Positions 8,744 through 18,097 of a stretch of DNA of 51,090 nucleotides are shown piece after piece (the stretch's first letter is position 1; each line of letters starts with the position of its first letter). A model generated the notes under the pieces. It made no database searches, had not been told where the DNA came from, and saw only the letters and a program-made list of their open reading frames with translations. The translations under genes were made by a program, and so were the position numbers. This DNA comes from Arcobacter sp. (GTDB taxonomy: Bacteria; Campylobacterota; Campylobacteria; Campylobacterales; Arcobacteraceae), in contig PKUK01000003.1 of NCBI GenBank assembly GCA_002869535.1, positions 295,347-346,436 of the forward strand, in the 5' to 3' direction.

Positions 8744-9823
8744 TTATTTTTGAGTATATCTATTTTTTGGTATAAAATACATAACCGTCTCATATATTCC
8801 TTCCATATAGTGTCTTAGATAAACATCATAATCTTTTTCAATACTTAAGACTAATTGCGGAACTTTATACCAATCTTCTGCTTTATGGTAAATACAAATT
8901 GCAAGTATTGGTTTATATTTTTTTATTGTTTCTTTTGCACCCTCAATTGCATCTTGTTCTGCACCTTCTATATCAAGTTTTATATAATCAACTTTTCCAT
9001 TTATAAGATTATCTATACTATTTATATTTGTCGCTTGATAATCATGGGCACAATTATTTTGTTTCTCTTCTTTTATCTCACTTACTATTTTTCCACTTCC
9101 TAAACCACAATTTATAAACTCAATATTATCAATATCACCAAAATCTCTTTTTGCAATATTTATATGTAAAGTGTTTGGTTCTACACAGTATATCTTTTCA
9201 AAGTCTGGATAGTTTTTAATAATCTCTTTTAAAGTATCTCCCACATATCCACCGCCATCTACAAATCTTATATTTTCTATTTGTGGAATTATCTCTTTAT
9301 AAAAATATTGACTTTCGTGGTCATTTGTAAAACCTTGCATAAACTCTAAGTCATAAGATATTTTAAAATTAATAACTTTCTCAAATATCTTTTTTGATTT
9401 ATCATCTGCTAAAAGATTGTAAGTCTTTTCATACTCGTTTCTTTTTTTTATAAAGTTATCTTGAAAATCTTCTATAAAATCAGGACTAGCTAATTGTAAA
9501 TCACTATATTTACAAAGAGATAGATAATTTATATTTCTAAATCCCATTTTATCAAGGCTATTTTTTACTTCAAGGGGACTTCCGCTTGATGTTGATAATA
9601 TCAAAGCCTCTTTTGGAACATCTTCTATTTTTAGTACTGTTTTTTTTCGAGAACTTTGAACTCTTGTAAAATCATCAATTATTCCATCTATTTCAATATG
9701 TTTTAATACTGATTTTGTAAGTTTGTTTATACCAAGAATATACTTTTTAGCAGTAGAAGAGATAAAGAGTTCAACTAACTCTTTATCTTTTTGATTTATG
9801 TAATCAAGCTCTATTAGATTGAT
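8744..9823 (-). CDS. FkbM-family methyltransferase; start codon appears lost (ATC)
   Basis: The protein carries the FkbM-type SAM methyltransferase core: FVDGGGYVGDT as motif I, YCVEPNT as the acidic strand, and the diagnostic YIKLDIEGAE. Such enzymes methylate sugars or other polar groups. The frame is open up to 9853 but has no ATG, GTG or TTG upstream of TTG 9604. Starting at 9604 would remove about 73 residues that read as normal protein (for example KIEDVPKEALI, continuous with the family). On the minus strand AGGA (9830-9833) is followed six bases later by ATC at 9821-9823, which is where an ATG would be expected. I place the ancestral start there. The present gene may be poorly translated. 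Confidence 0.65.
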   Translation of the reverse strand: MNLIELDYINQKDKELVELFISSTAKKYILGINKLTKSVLKHIEIDGIIDDFTRVQSSRKKTVLKIEDVPKEALILSTSSGSPLEVKNSLDKMGFRNINYLSLCKYSDLQLASPDFIEDFQDNFIKKRNEYEKTYNLLADDKSKKIFEKVINFKISYDLEFMQGFTNDHESQYFYKEIIPQIENIRFVDGGGYVGDTLKEIIKNYPDFEKIYCVEPNTLHINIAKRDFGDIDNIEFINCGLGSGKIVSEIKEEKQNNCAHDYQATNINSIDNLINGKVDYIKLDIEGAEQDAIEGAKETIKKYKPILAICIYHKAEDWYKVPQLVLSIEKDYDVYLRHYMEGIYETVMYFIPKNRYTQK

Positions 9824-9918
9824 GATTTGTCCTTTTTTATTTGAAGGATTATATCATCATATTATTTTAGTAAATCTTTGTTGGCACTTTCATGACCTAA
9901 ATATTCATGAGCTAAATA

Positions 9919-10779
9919 TTAACTTCTAGCATATGGAGTTGAGTGTACAAATTCAAAACCTAAATCCATCGCAAGTTCTTTATATCTTGCAAATTGTTCT
10001 GGTTTTACATACTCGATAACTTTTGCAAAATCTCCACTTGGTGCTAAATATTGCCCAATACTTAAAAATTTACACCCAACAGCAACAAGGTCTTTAAATA
10101 CTTGTACCATCTCTTCTTCAGTCTCTCCAAGTCCTACCATAAGAGCTGATTTAGTTTTAATCTTATCGCCACCTAACTCTTTTAATCTTTTTAATACCTC
10201 AATTGACCTCTCATAAGAAGCATTTTTTCTGATTTTATAAAATCGAGGAACCGTCTCAATATTATGTCCAATAATAACAGCACCAGAATCAATAACAGTT
10301 TGAAGTGACTCTTCACGTGCTTTGAAATCAGGGATTAAAATCTCCACTTGTGTGTCAGGACATTTTTCTAAAATATCTTTTGTTACTCTATAAAATTGTT
10401 GTGCTCCACCATCAGGTAAATCATCTCTAGCAGGACTTGTGATAACTACAAATTTAAGTCCAAGATGTTTTACAGAAGTCGTGACTTTTTGTATTTCAGA
10501 CAAATCAACCTCAGTTGGAAGTCCTGTTTTTACATTACAGTATGAACATCTTCTTGTACATATATCACCAAGAATTAAAAATGTTGCATTTTTCTTTGCA
10601 AAACATTCACTTATGTTTGGACATTTTGCTTCTTGGCATATTGTATGTAATCCACCTACATCTTTTAAAAGACCTTCCATCTCTATTTGAGCACTAGGTG
10701 TTAATTTTTTTCTTAACCACTCTGGTTTTTTATAATTTACTTTTTTCTCTTTAAATTCTATATTATTTGGCATAGTCAT
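9919..10779 (-). CDS. lipA: Lipoyl synthase, truncated by a premature TAA
   Basis: LipA inserts two sulfurs into protein-bound octanoyl groups using radical SAM chemistry. The auxiliary cluster motif C-x4-C-x5-C (CQEAKCPNISEC) and the radical SAM motif CTRRCSYC are both intact, as is SPARDDLPDGGAQ. The product stops at residue 286 as TPYARS. The same frame continues past TAA 9919-9921 for 18 more codons to a second TAA at 9862-9864, so the full gene is 9862-10779 (305 residues). The natural sequence would read ARSSY, the family's C-terminal motif in which a serine ligates the auxiliary iron-sulfur cluster; TCA to TAA explains the stop. It overlaps the upstream ligase gene by 17 bases. Confidence 0.9.
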   Translation of the reverse strand: MTMPNNIEFKEKKVNYKKPEWLRKKLTPSAQIEMEGLLKDVGGLHTICQEAKCPNISECFAKKNATFLILGDICTRRCSYCNVKTGLPTEVDLSEIQKVTTSVKHLGLKFVVITSPARDDLPDGGAQQFYRVTKDILEKCPDTQVEILIPDFKAREESLQTVIDSGAVIIGHNIETVPRFYKIRKNASYERSIEVLKRLKELGGDKIKTKSALMVGLGETEEEMVQVFKDLVAVGCKFLSIGQYLAPSGDFAKVIEYVKPEQFARYKELAMDLGFEFVHSTPYARS

Positions 10780-11527
10780 ATTTATCCTTTAATAACTCTT
10801 CTTTTTTATCTTTTTCTTTTTGTGTTAACTGTGAAGGTATTAGCTCCACATTAAAACTTTTTTCAAAAGAGTCAATTAATAACTCTTTTGCTTTTTCATA
10901 TGTTAAATCTATATCTAAATCTTCTAGGCTTATTCCATATCTATTATCAATGCTGTTACTATTTTCACTATTTGTGTTACTTTTTTTCACAGAGCAAATT
11001 GGAATTGATCCGTGTTGAAATATCACTTTTTTTGTTCTTCTTTGTGCATTTCCACCAATTTTTTGTCCATTTACAAAAATATCATAGGCTTCAAAACCCA
11101 CTTGACAAAACTCATTTTTTGATAACATTACACTCTCATCATCTTTGGCATAATTGGTCTTTAAACCCAGTTTTTTATAAAAATCTATCAAAAAATAACA
11201 AATTTTTTCATATGATTGTTTAATATTGTAACTTTTTAGTAAAGCTGTTGGTATTACCAATGAATATGATAAATCATGTCCATGAAATAACACTCCACCA
11301 CCTGTTACTCTTTTGGCATAATCACCTTCATACTCATTTGCAAATGAATATGAAGAAAAGTCTTGTGATACACCTATTGTAAATGAATTAGTCCAATGAT
11401 ATACTCTTAATATTGGTATATCATTATTCTCAAATGATGATATCAATGCATCGTCTGTTGCCATGTTAATTTTAGCACTGTTTTTAGCATCTTTTATCAC
11501 TCTAAAAGAGCTTTTTTCTTCAATCAT
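10763..11527 (-). CDS. Lipoate-protein ligase A / octanoyltransferase family protein
   Basis: This 254-residue protein attaches lipoate or octanoate to lipoyl domains. It has the family core KRVTGGGVLFHGHDLSYSL (TGGG at 75-78) and the lysine motif NGQKIGGNAQRR (Lys156). Cys141 is in EFCQVGF; a cysteine in this region is used by LipM-type octanoyltransferases, so it could be either a ligase or a LipM-like transferase. It overlaps lipA and lies just upstream of the divergent aceE operon, whose E2 and E3 lipoyl domains are the obvious substrates. No LipB is present in the window. Confidence 0.8.
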   Translation of the reverse strand: MIEEKSSFRVIKDAKNSAKINMATDDALISSFENNDIPILRVYHWTNSFTIGVSQDFSSYSFANEYEGDYAKRVTGGGVLFHGHDLSYSLVIPTALLKSYNIKQSYEKICYFLIDFYKKLGLKTNYAKDDESVMLSKNEFCQVGFEAYDIFVNGQKIGGNAQRRTKKVIFQHGSIPICSVKKSNTNSENSNSIDNRYGISLEDLDIDLTYEKAKELLIDSFEKSFNVELIPSQLTQKEKDKKEELLKDKYDYAK

Positions 11528-11853
11528 AAAAACCTTTTTAACAATAAAAATAATTATTTTTATCTTAAACTTAAATTTTAATTAAAATTTTACATATTTT
11601 TAACATATTTTTATGTTAAAATTGATTAAAATTTGCACTTTTTTCATTATAATTTATAATATTTCTAATTTAACTTAAAAATATAAATTAATTTAATTTA
11701 TAAATTTAATTTAAGTAAAAATACGTATCATATGCTCACAATTCGATAAACACGATACTGAGCCTACATTATTTTTACATAATGTGCATATGCTCGTTTG
11801 TAATAGTGGGAAAAATCGCAATTTATAATTAAAAATCTAACAAGGATTACTAA
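11528..11853. promoter_or_regulatory. Divergent control region of the pyruvate dehydrogenase operon
   Basis: These 326 bases are very AT-rich and hold no gene. They contain two copies of CATATGCTC (11729-11737 and 11787-11795), 58 bases apart. A perfect hairpin lies between them: ACATTAT (11766-11772) with ATAATGT (11779-11785). Spaced repeats of this kind suggest operator sites for aceE regulation, but no regulator is encoded nearby. AAGGA stands before the aceE ATG. Several TATAAT-like boxes make the exact promoter uncertain. Confidence 0.45.
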
Positions 11854-14466
11854 ATGTCAGTTGAAAACTTAAACGATGTCATAAAAGATCTTGATCCACA
11901 AGAAACACAAGAATGGGTTGAAGCTTTAGATGCAGTATTAGAAACAGAAGGACCTAAAAGAGCACACTTTCTTTTAGAGAAACTAATTGATAAGGCTAGA
12001 AGAAAAGGTACATACTTGCCTTTTAAAGCTACAACAGCATATTTAAACAGTATTGATGTAAATGATGAACCTAAAATGCCAGGTGATAGAGATATTGAGA
12101 AAAAAATCAGATCTGCTATTAGATGGAATGCAGCAATGATGGTACAAAGAGCATCTAAAAAGAATTTAGAGCTTGGAGGACATATTGCGTCATTTCAATC
12201 ATCTGCAACACTATATGATGTAGGATTTAATCACTTCTTTAGAGCACCAAATGAAAAAGATGGTGGAGATTTAGTTTTTTATCAAGGACATATTGCTCCT
12301 GGAATTTATGCTAGAAGTTTTGTAGAGGGTAGAATTTCTGAAGCTCAAATGGATAACTTCAGACAAGAAGCACTAGGTGATGGATTATCTTCTTATCCAC
12401 ATCCAAAACTTATGCCTAACTATTGGCAGTTTCCAACAGTATCAATGGGACTTGGACCTATCCAAGCTATTTATCAAGCAAGATTCTTAAAATACTTAAC
12501 CCATAGAGGTATCAAAGATTGTAGTGAACAAAAAGTTTATTGTTATATGGGTGATGGTGAGTGTGATGAACCAGAATCATTAGGTGCAATTGGACTGGCA
12601 GGACGTGAAGAACTAGACAACTTAGTATTTGTTATCAACTGTAACTTACAAAGACTAGATGGTCCAGTAAGAGGAAATGGTAAGATTATTCAAGAACTTG
12701 AAGGTAACTTTAGAGGAAATGGATGGAGAGTACTAAAAGTAATCTGGGGAAGACATTGGGATGAATTATTAAGAAAAGATACTTCAGGAAAACTTCTTCA
12801 ACTTATGGAAGAGACTGTTTATGGTGAGTACCAAAACTTTAAACAAAAAGGTGGAGCTTACACAAGAGAAAACTTCTTTAACAAATATCCAGAAACTGCA
12901 AAACTTGTAGAAAATATGAGTGATGCTGAAATTTTTGCATTAAACAGAGGTGGACATGATCCATTAAAAGTTTATGCAGCATATAAAGCAGCAAATGCAA
13001 CTAAAGATAGACCAACTGTAATTTTAGCAAAAACTGTAAAAGGTTATGGAATGGGTGAATCTGCAGAAGGTAAGAATATCGCGCATGGTGTTAAAAAAGT
13101 TGATACTGATTCATTAAAACAATTTAGAGATAGATTTAGAATTCCAGTTTCAGATGAAGATTTAGAATCATACCCATATTATACATTTGCAGAAGATTCT
13201 CCTGAGATGAAATATATGAAAGAAAGAAGAACAGAGTTATATGGACATCTTCCTCAAAGAAGAGCAAAATTCACTGAAAAACTTGAACTTCCTGCTTTAG
13301 ATAAATTTGAATCAGTTTTAGGTGGAAGTGGTGATAGAGAAATCTCTACAACTATGGCATTTGTAAGAATTTTAAATGTTTTAGTTAAAGATAAAAAAAT
13401 TGGAAAAAGAATTGTTCCAATCGTTCCAGATGAAGCTAGAACTTTTGGTATGGAAGGTATGTTTAGACAATTAGGTATTTACTCTTCTGAAGGGCAAAAA
13501 TATATTCCTCAAGATAGAGATCAAGTTGCATATTATAAAGAAGATAAAAAAGGTCAAGTACTTCAAGAAGGTATTAATGAGCTTGGTGCTATGGGTTCTT
13601 GGGTTGCAGCTGCAACTTCATACTCTGTAAATGATTGTCCTATGATTCCATTTTATATCTTCTATTCAATGTTTGGATTCCAAAGAACAGGTGATATTAC
13701 TTGGGCAGCTGGAGATCAAATGGCAAGAGGTTTCTTAGTTGGAGGAACTTCAGGTAGAACTACACTAAATGGTGAAGGTTTACAACACGAAGATGGTCAC
13801 TCACACGTTATTGCTAATACAGTACCTAACTGTGTCTCTTATGACCCAACATTTGGATATGAAGTTGCTGTTGTAGTTCAAAAAGGTATAGAAAGAATGT
13901 ATGGTGAAAACCAAGAAGATGTATTCTATTATATTACAACATTAAATGAAAACTACAAACAACCTGCAATGCCAGAAGGTGTTGAAGAAGGTATTTTAAA
14001 AGGTATCTATAAATTTAAAACTGTAGAAGCTAAAAAGAATTTCAAAGTTAAATTATTAGGTTCTGGTTCTATTTTCCAACAAGTATTAGCTGCGGCTGAT
14101 ATTTTAGCAAATGAATATGGAATCGCTTCTGAACTTTACTCTGCTACTTCATACAATGAATTAACAAGAGAAGCACAAGAAGTTGAAAGAAGAAACTTAT
14201 TAAATATTGATTCAGAAGATGAGATTGCATATGTTGATCAAGCACTAGGAAGTGATGATGAAAATATTATTATTTCAGCAACTGATTATATAAAATCTTA
14301 TTCTGAGCAAATTGCTCCATTTGTAAAAGGAAGCTTCAAAGCTCTTGGTACAGATGGATTTGGTAGATCAGATTCAAGAGCTAATTTAAGAACGTTCTTT
14401 GAAGTTGATACTAACTTTATTGTATTTACAACATTAGCTCAATTAGCTAAACTAGGTAAGATTTAA
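11854..14466 (+). CDS. aceE: Pyruvate dehydrogenase E1 (homodimeric type), lacking its C-terminal tail
   Basis: AceE decarboxylates pyruvate with thiamine diphosphate and acetylates the E2 lipoyl groups. The ThDP motif GDGE (233-236) continues to NCNLQR. The signatures SMGLGPIQAIYQARF and TTLNGEGLQHEDGHSH are intact. The frame ends at TAA 14464-14466 after LAKLGKI, but the same frame continues for 23 codons to TAA 14536-14538. Those codons match the usual AceE ending (K-x-VV-x-EA, then [12 protein letters not shown]). The stop therefore replaces one residue, probably Glu (GAA). Full length would be 894 residues, close to the E. coli enzyme. The missing tail may destabilise the dimer; the active site is complete. 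Confidence 0.92.
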   Translation: MSVENLNDVIKDLDPQETQEWVEALDAVLETEGPKRAHFLLEKLIDKARRKGTYLPFKATTAYLNSIDVNDEPKMPGDRDIEKKIRSAIRWNAAMMVQRASKKNLELGGHIASFQSSATLYDVGFNHFFRAPNEKDGGDLVFYQGHIAPGIYARSFVEGRISEAQMDNFRQEALGDGLSSYPHPKLMPNYWQFPTVSMGLGPIQAIYQARFLKYLTHRGIKDCSEQKVYCYMGDGECDEPESLGAIGLAGREELDNLVFVINCNLQRLDGPVRGNGKIIQELEGNFRGNGWRVLKVIWGRHWDELLRKDTSGKLLQLMEETVYGEYQNFKQKGGAYTRENFFNKYPETAKLVENMSDAEIFALNRGGHDPLKVYAAYKAANATKDRPTVILAKTVKGYGMGESAEGKNIAHGVKKVDTDSLKQFRDRFRIPVSDEDLESYPYYTFAEDSPEMKYMKERRTELYGHLPQRRAKFTEKLELPALDKFESVLGGSGDREISTTMAFVRILNVLVKDKKIGKRIVPIVPDEARTFGMEGMFRQLGIYSSEGQKYIPQDRDQVAYYKEDKKGQVLQEGINELGAMGSWVAAATSYSVNDCPMIPFYIFYSMFGFQRTGDITWAAGDQMARGFLVGGTSGRTTLNGEGLQHEDGHSHVIANTVPNCVSYDPTFGYEVAVVVQKGIERMYGENQEDVFYYITTLNENYKQPAMPEGVEEGILKGIYKFKTVEAKKNFKVKLLGSGSIFQQVLAAADILANEYGIASELYSATSYNELTREAQEVERRNLLNIDSEDEIAYVDQALGSDDENIIISATDYIKSYSEQIAPFVKGSFKALGTDGFGRSDSRANLRTFFEVDTNFIVFTTLAQLAKLGKI

Positions 14467-14548
14467 AAATCTGTTGTTGCAGAAGCTATGAAAAAATACA
14501 ATATAGACCCAACTAAACCAAACCCACTAAAAGCCTAAGGAGTATAAG

Positions 14549-16291
14549 ATGAGTACTTTAGTAGATATTTTTATTCCTGATTTAGGAGCGGACAAAGACG
14601 TTGATTTAATTGATGTTATGGTTAGTATTGGTGATACAGTTGAAGTTGAAGATGGTTTAATTACTTTAGAAACAGAAAAAGCTTCAATGGATGTTCCAAC
14701 AACTCATGCAGGAGTTATTAAAGAGATTCTTGTAAAAGTTGGAGATAAAGTAAACTCTGGTGATTTAATTGCTAGAGTTGAAGTTGAAGATGAAGCAAGT
14801 AGTGAAGATACTACTTCTGAAAAAACTTCTACTGCTACTTCTGAAGAAAAAGAAGAAGCTCCAAAAGAAGAAACTCAAAAGAAAGAATCATCTAAGGATT
14901 CTAGTAAAATGGATTTAAAATCAGCAGAAGCTGAACTACAAGAAATTTCAGCTTCAGGTGCAGAAATTTCTTGTCAATTTGTAAATGAGCAAACTATATG
15001 TTCAGTAATTGAAGAAGTTCATGTTCCTGATTTAGGTGCAGATAAAGATGTTGATCTTATAGATGTAATGGTTAATGTTGGTGATACAGTTGAGTTTGAA
15101 GATGGTTTAATCACACTTGAAACTGAAAAAGCATCAATGGATGTACCAGCACCATTTGCAGGAGAAATTTTACAACTATTTGTTGAAGCTGGAGCTAAAG
15201 TAAATTCTGGCGATTTAATTGCAAAAATGGTTAAAACAGTAGTTATGGAATCAAAAGTTCCTACTTCAGTTAAAAAAGAAGAACCAGTTAAAAAAGAAGA
15301 GCCAAAACAAGTTACAACAGTACAAGAAGTAGCAGCAACTTCTGCTTCTGAAGCAACTGCTGTATTAACACAAAAAGCTAAAAAAGTTTATGCTTCTCCA
15401 TCAGTTAGAAAAGTTGCACGTGAATTTGGTGTTGACTTAGGTTTTGTAAAAGGAACTGGTAGAAAAAATAGAATTCTAAAAGAAGATATAAAAGCTTATG
15501 TAAAAGAGCAGTTATCTAAACCAGCAGTAGCAGCTGCAGGAACTGGAACTGGTCTTGGATTTAACTTCCCAGAGCTTAAAGAGATTGATTTCTCTCAATT
15601 TGGTGAAATAGAGACTGTTGAATTAACAAGAATTCAAAAAATTTCTGGACCATCATTACATAGAAACTGGGTTTCAATGCCTCACGTTACACAATTTGAT
15701 GAAGCAGATATTACTGAAATGGAAGATTTTAGAAAAGCTCAAAATGCAATTGCAGATGGATTTAAACTTTCTCCACTTGTGTTTGTAGTAAAAGCCGTAG
15801 CAAAAGCACTTGAGATTCACCCAAAGTTTAACGCATCGTTAAGTCCTGATGGTCAAAGTTTGATTATGAAAAAATATTTCCATATAGCAATTGCTGTTGA
15901 TACTCCAAATGGACTTGTAGTACCTGTAATTAGAGATGTTAATAAAAAAGGTTTCAAAGAGATTGCTCTTGAAATGGCTGATATATCTTCTAGAGCTAGA
16001 GATGGTAAACTTAAATCACAAGATATGCAAGGTGCATCATTTACTATTTCTTCTTTAGGTGGAATTGGTGGTACTAAATTTACTCCAATTATCAATGCCC
16101 CTGAAGTTGCTATTTTAGGATTATCAAAATCTGAAATGAAACCAGTATGGGATGGTGAAAACTTTGTACCAAGATTGACTTTACCACTATCTCTATCTTA
16201 TGACCACAAAGTGATTGATGGTGCAGATGGTGCAAGATTTACAACTACATTATCACAACTGTTAAGTGATATTAGACTATTAAGTCTGTAA
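14549..16291 (+). CDS. aceF: Pyruvate dehydrogenase E2, dihydrolipoamide acetyltransferase
   Basis: The 580-residue E2 has two lipoyl domains with lipoylated lysines in ETEKASMD (Lys44 and Lys194), joined by a Ser/Glu/Lys-rich linker. A peripheral-subunit-binding domain follows at about 280-318 ([15 protein letters not shown]). The acetyltransferase domain carries the catalytic H-x3-D-G at His553-Gly558 ([12 protein letters not shown]). The segment just before the second lipoyl domain (about 130-155) contains two cysteines and does not look like a standard linker. AGGAG precedes the ATG. It is in operon with aceE and lpd. Confidence 0.95.
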   Translation: MSTLVDIFIPDLGADKDVDLIDVMVSIGDTVEVEDGLITLETEKASMDVPTTHAGVIKEILVKVGDKVNSGDLIARVEVEDEASSEDTTSEKTSTATSEEKEEAPKEETQKKESSKDSSKMDLKSAEAELQEISASGAEISCQFVNEQTICSVIEEVHVPDLGADKDVDLIDVMVNVGDTVEFEDGLITLETEKASMDVPAPFAGEILQLFVEAGAKVNSGDLIAKMVKTVVMESKVPTSVKKEEPVKKEEPKQVTTVQEVAATSASEATAVLTQKAKKVYASPSVRKVAREFGVDLGFVKGTGRKNRILKEDIKAYVKEQLSKPAVAAAGTGTGLGFNFPELKEIDFSQFGEIETVELTRIQKISGPSLHRNWVSMPHVTQFDEADITEMEDFRKAQNAIADGFKLSPLVFVVKAVAKALEIHPKFNASLSPDGQSLIMKKYFHIAIAVDTPNGLVVPVIRDVNKKGFKEIALEMADISSRARDGKLKSQDMQGASFTISSLGGIGGTKFTPIINAPEVAILGLSKSEMKPVWDGENFVPRLTLPLSLSYDHKVIDGADGARFTTTLSQLLSDIRLLSL

Positions 16292-16300
16292 GGAAGAAAA

Positions 16301-18067
16301 ATGAGTAAAGTTATAGATATTTTAATTCCTGATTTAGGTGCAGACAAAGATGTTGACTTAATTGATGTTATGGTTAACATTGGGGATGAAGTTGAAGAAG
16401 AAGATGGACTTATTACCCTAGAGACTGAAAAAGCCTCTATGGATGTTCCTACAACTCACAGTGGTACTATAAAAGAGATACTTGTGAAAGTTGGAGATAA
16501 AGTAAATTCTGGTGATTTAATCGCTAGAATTGAAGTAAAAGAAGAAGCTTCTGCAACACCTGCTGTTGAAGAAAAAGTACAAGAAGCTCCAAAAACTAAG
16601 GCTGAACCAGTAAAAAGTTCTGTAAATACTGATGGTGCAAATAAAGTAAAAGGTCAAGTTCTTGTAATAGGAGCCGGACCTGGCGGTTATTCTGCTGCTT
16701 TTAGATGTGCAGACTTAGGACTAGATACTGTTTTAGTTGAGAGACATGATACTTTAGGTGGTGTTTGTTTAAATGTTGGATGTATTCCATCAAAAGCTCT
16801 TCTTCATGTAGCAAAAGTTATGGAAGAAGCAGAACACATTGAACATGCAGGTATCAAATTTACAAAACCTGAAGTTGATTTAAAAGGTGTAGCTAACTAT
16901 AAAGCTGGCGTAGTAAAAAAACTAACAGATGGTTTAAGTGCTATGGCTAAAATGAGAAAAGTAACTGTAATTCAAGGTACTGCAGAATTTCTTGATGACC
17001 ATTCAGTTATTGTAAATCATACAAAAGATGATGGACAAACTGTTGTTACTTTTGATAACTGTATTATTGCAGCTGGTTCACAAAGTTCTAAAATGTCGTT
17101 TATTCCACATGAAGATCCACGAATCTGGGATTATACAAATGCTTTAGAAGTAAAAGAAGTACCTAAAAGAATGTTAGTTATGGGTGGTGGTATTATTGGA
17201 CTAGAAATGGGAACAGTATACCAAAAACTTGGGAGTAAAGTAGACGTAGTAGTTCGTGGTCCACAAGTAATGACAGGAACAGATAAAGATATTGTTAAAA
17301 TCTATACAAAATCAAATGAAAATAGATTTAACTTTATGTTTAAAACACAAACACAAGCTATCATCCCTAAAGAAGAAGGTATCTATGTTGAATTCAAAGG
17401 TGATAATGCACCTGCAGAACCTCAAGTTTATGATGCTGTTCTAGTAGCTATGGGAAGAACTCCAAATGGATTAAAACTTGGACTAGATAAAGCTGGTGTA
17501 AATGTAAATGATAAGGGTATGATTGCAACTGATAATCAACTAAGAACAAATGTTCCTCATATCTTTGCTATTGGTGATATTATTGCAGGACCAATGCTTG
17601 CTCATAAAGCAGTACATGAAGGGCATGTTGCAGCTGAAGTTATTGCAGGTCATAAAGTATTTTTTGAACCAAAACAAATTCCAGGAATTGCATATACATT
17701 ACCAGAAATTGCAACTGCTGGTCTTAGTGAACTAGAAGCTAAAGAGGCAGGTATTAACTATGAAGTTGCCACTTTCCCTTGGTCTGCATCAGGAAGAGCA
17801 CTTGCAGCTGATGTTTCTAAAGATGGTATGACTAAATTAATCTTTAATAAAGATACTCACCAACTAATAGGTGGAGCACTTGTGGGAGATAATGCAGGTG
17901 AATTACTAGGTGAAATTTCACTAGCACTAGAAATGGATTGTGATGCAGAAGATATCGCTCTAACTATTCATGCTCACCCTACTTTACATGAGTCAGTTGG
18001 TATGGCTGCAGAAATCTTTGATGGAACTATCACAGACTTACCAAATGCAAAAGCTAAAAAGAGATAA
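16301..18067 (+). CDS. lpd: Dihydrolipoamide dehydrogenase E3 with an N-terminal lipoyl domain
   Basis: E3 reoxidises dihydrolipoyl groups of E2 with FAD and NAD. Residues 1-80 are a complete lipoyl domain (Lys44 in ETEKASMD) almost identical to the first domain of aceF. The flavoprotein begins near 117 with GAGPGGY. The redox disulfide is C156-LNVG-C161. The NAD site is GGGIIGLEMG, and the second FAD site is AIGDIIAGPMLAHKA. The C-terminal catalytic pair is HAHPTLHE (about 557-564). Lipoyl-bearing E3 proteins are known in several proteobacteria. The gene follows aceF by nine bases with GGAAG as ribosome-binding site. Its stop codon is inside a terminator hairpin. Confidence 0.95.
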   Translation: MSKVIDILIPDLGADKDVDLIDVMVNIGDEVEEEDGLITLETEKASMDVPTTHSGTIKEILVKVGDKVNSGDLIARIEVKEEASATPAVEEKVQEAPKTKAEPVKSSVNTDGANKVKGQVLVIGAGPGGYSAAFRCADLGLDTVLVERHDTLGGVCLNVGCIPSKALLHVAKVMEEAEHIEHAGIKFTKPEVDLKGVANYKAGVVKKLTDGLSAMAKMRKVTVIQGTAEFLDDHSVIVNHTKDDGQTVVTFDNCIIAAGSQSSKMSFIPHEDPRIWDYTNALEVKEVPKRMLVMGGGIIGLEMGTVYQKLGSKVDVVVRGPQVMTGTDKDIVKIYTKSNENRFNFMFKTQTQAIIPKEEGIYVEFKGDNAPAEPQVYDAVLVAMGRTPNGLKLGLDKAGVNVNDKGMIATDNQLRTNVPHIFAIGDIIAGPMLAHKAVHEGHVAAEVIAGHKVFFEPKQIPGIAYTLPEIATAGLSELEAKEAGINYEVATFPWSASGRALAADVSKDGMTKLIFNKDTHQLIGGALVGDNAGELLGEISLALEMDCDAEDIALTIHAHPTLHESVGMAAEIFDGTITDLPNAKAKKR

Positions 18068-18080
18068 AAACTCTTTTTAG
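18054..18080 (+). terminator. Terminator at the end of the aceE-aceF-lpd operon
   Basis: CTAAAAAGAG (18054-18063) pairs perfectly with CTCTTTTTAG (18071-18080) around a seven-base loop. The lpd stop codon lies at the loop edge. The U-run is inside the descending arm, and the next promoter begins right after it. Confidence 0.7.
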
Positions 18081-18086
18081 TTACGC

Positions 18087-18092
18087 TATAAT
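18087..18092 (+). promoter_or_regulatory. -10 box for a leaderless CvpA-like gene
   Basis: TATAAT is followed by only five bases (GTCAA) before the ATG at 18098, and no ribosome-binding site is present. Transcription probably begins at the start codon. Confidence 0.5.
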
Positions 18093-18097
18093 GTCAA

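Noticed and set aside
8855-9103. Hydrophobic open frame opposite the FkbM gene
   Set aside because: It is the antisense of a conserved coding region in an AT-rich genome.
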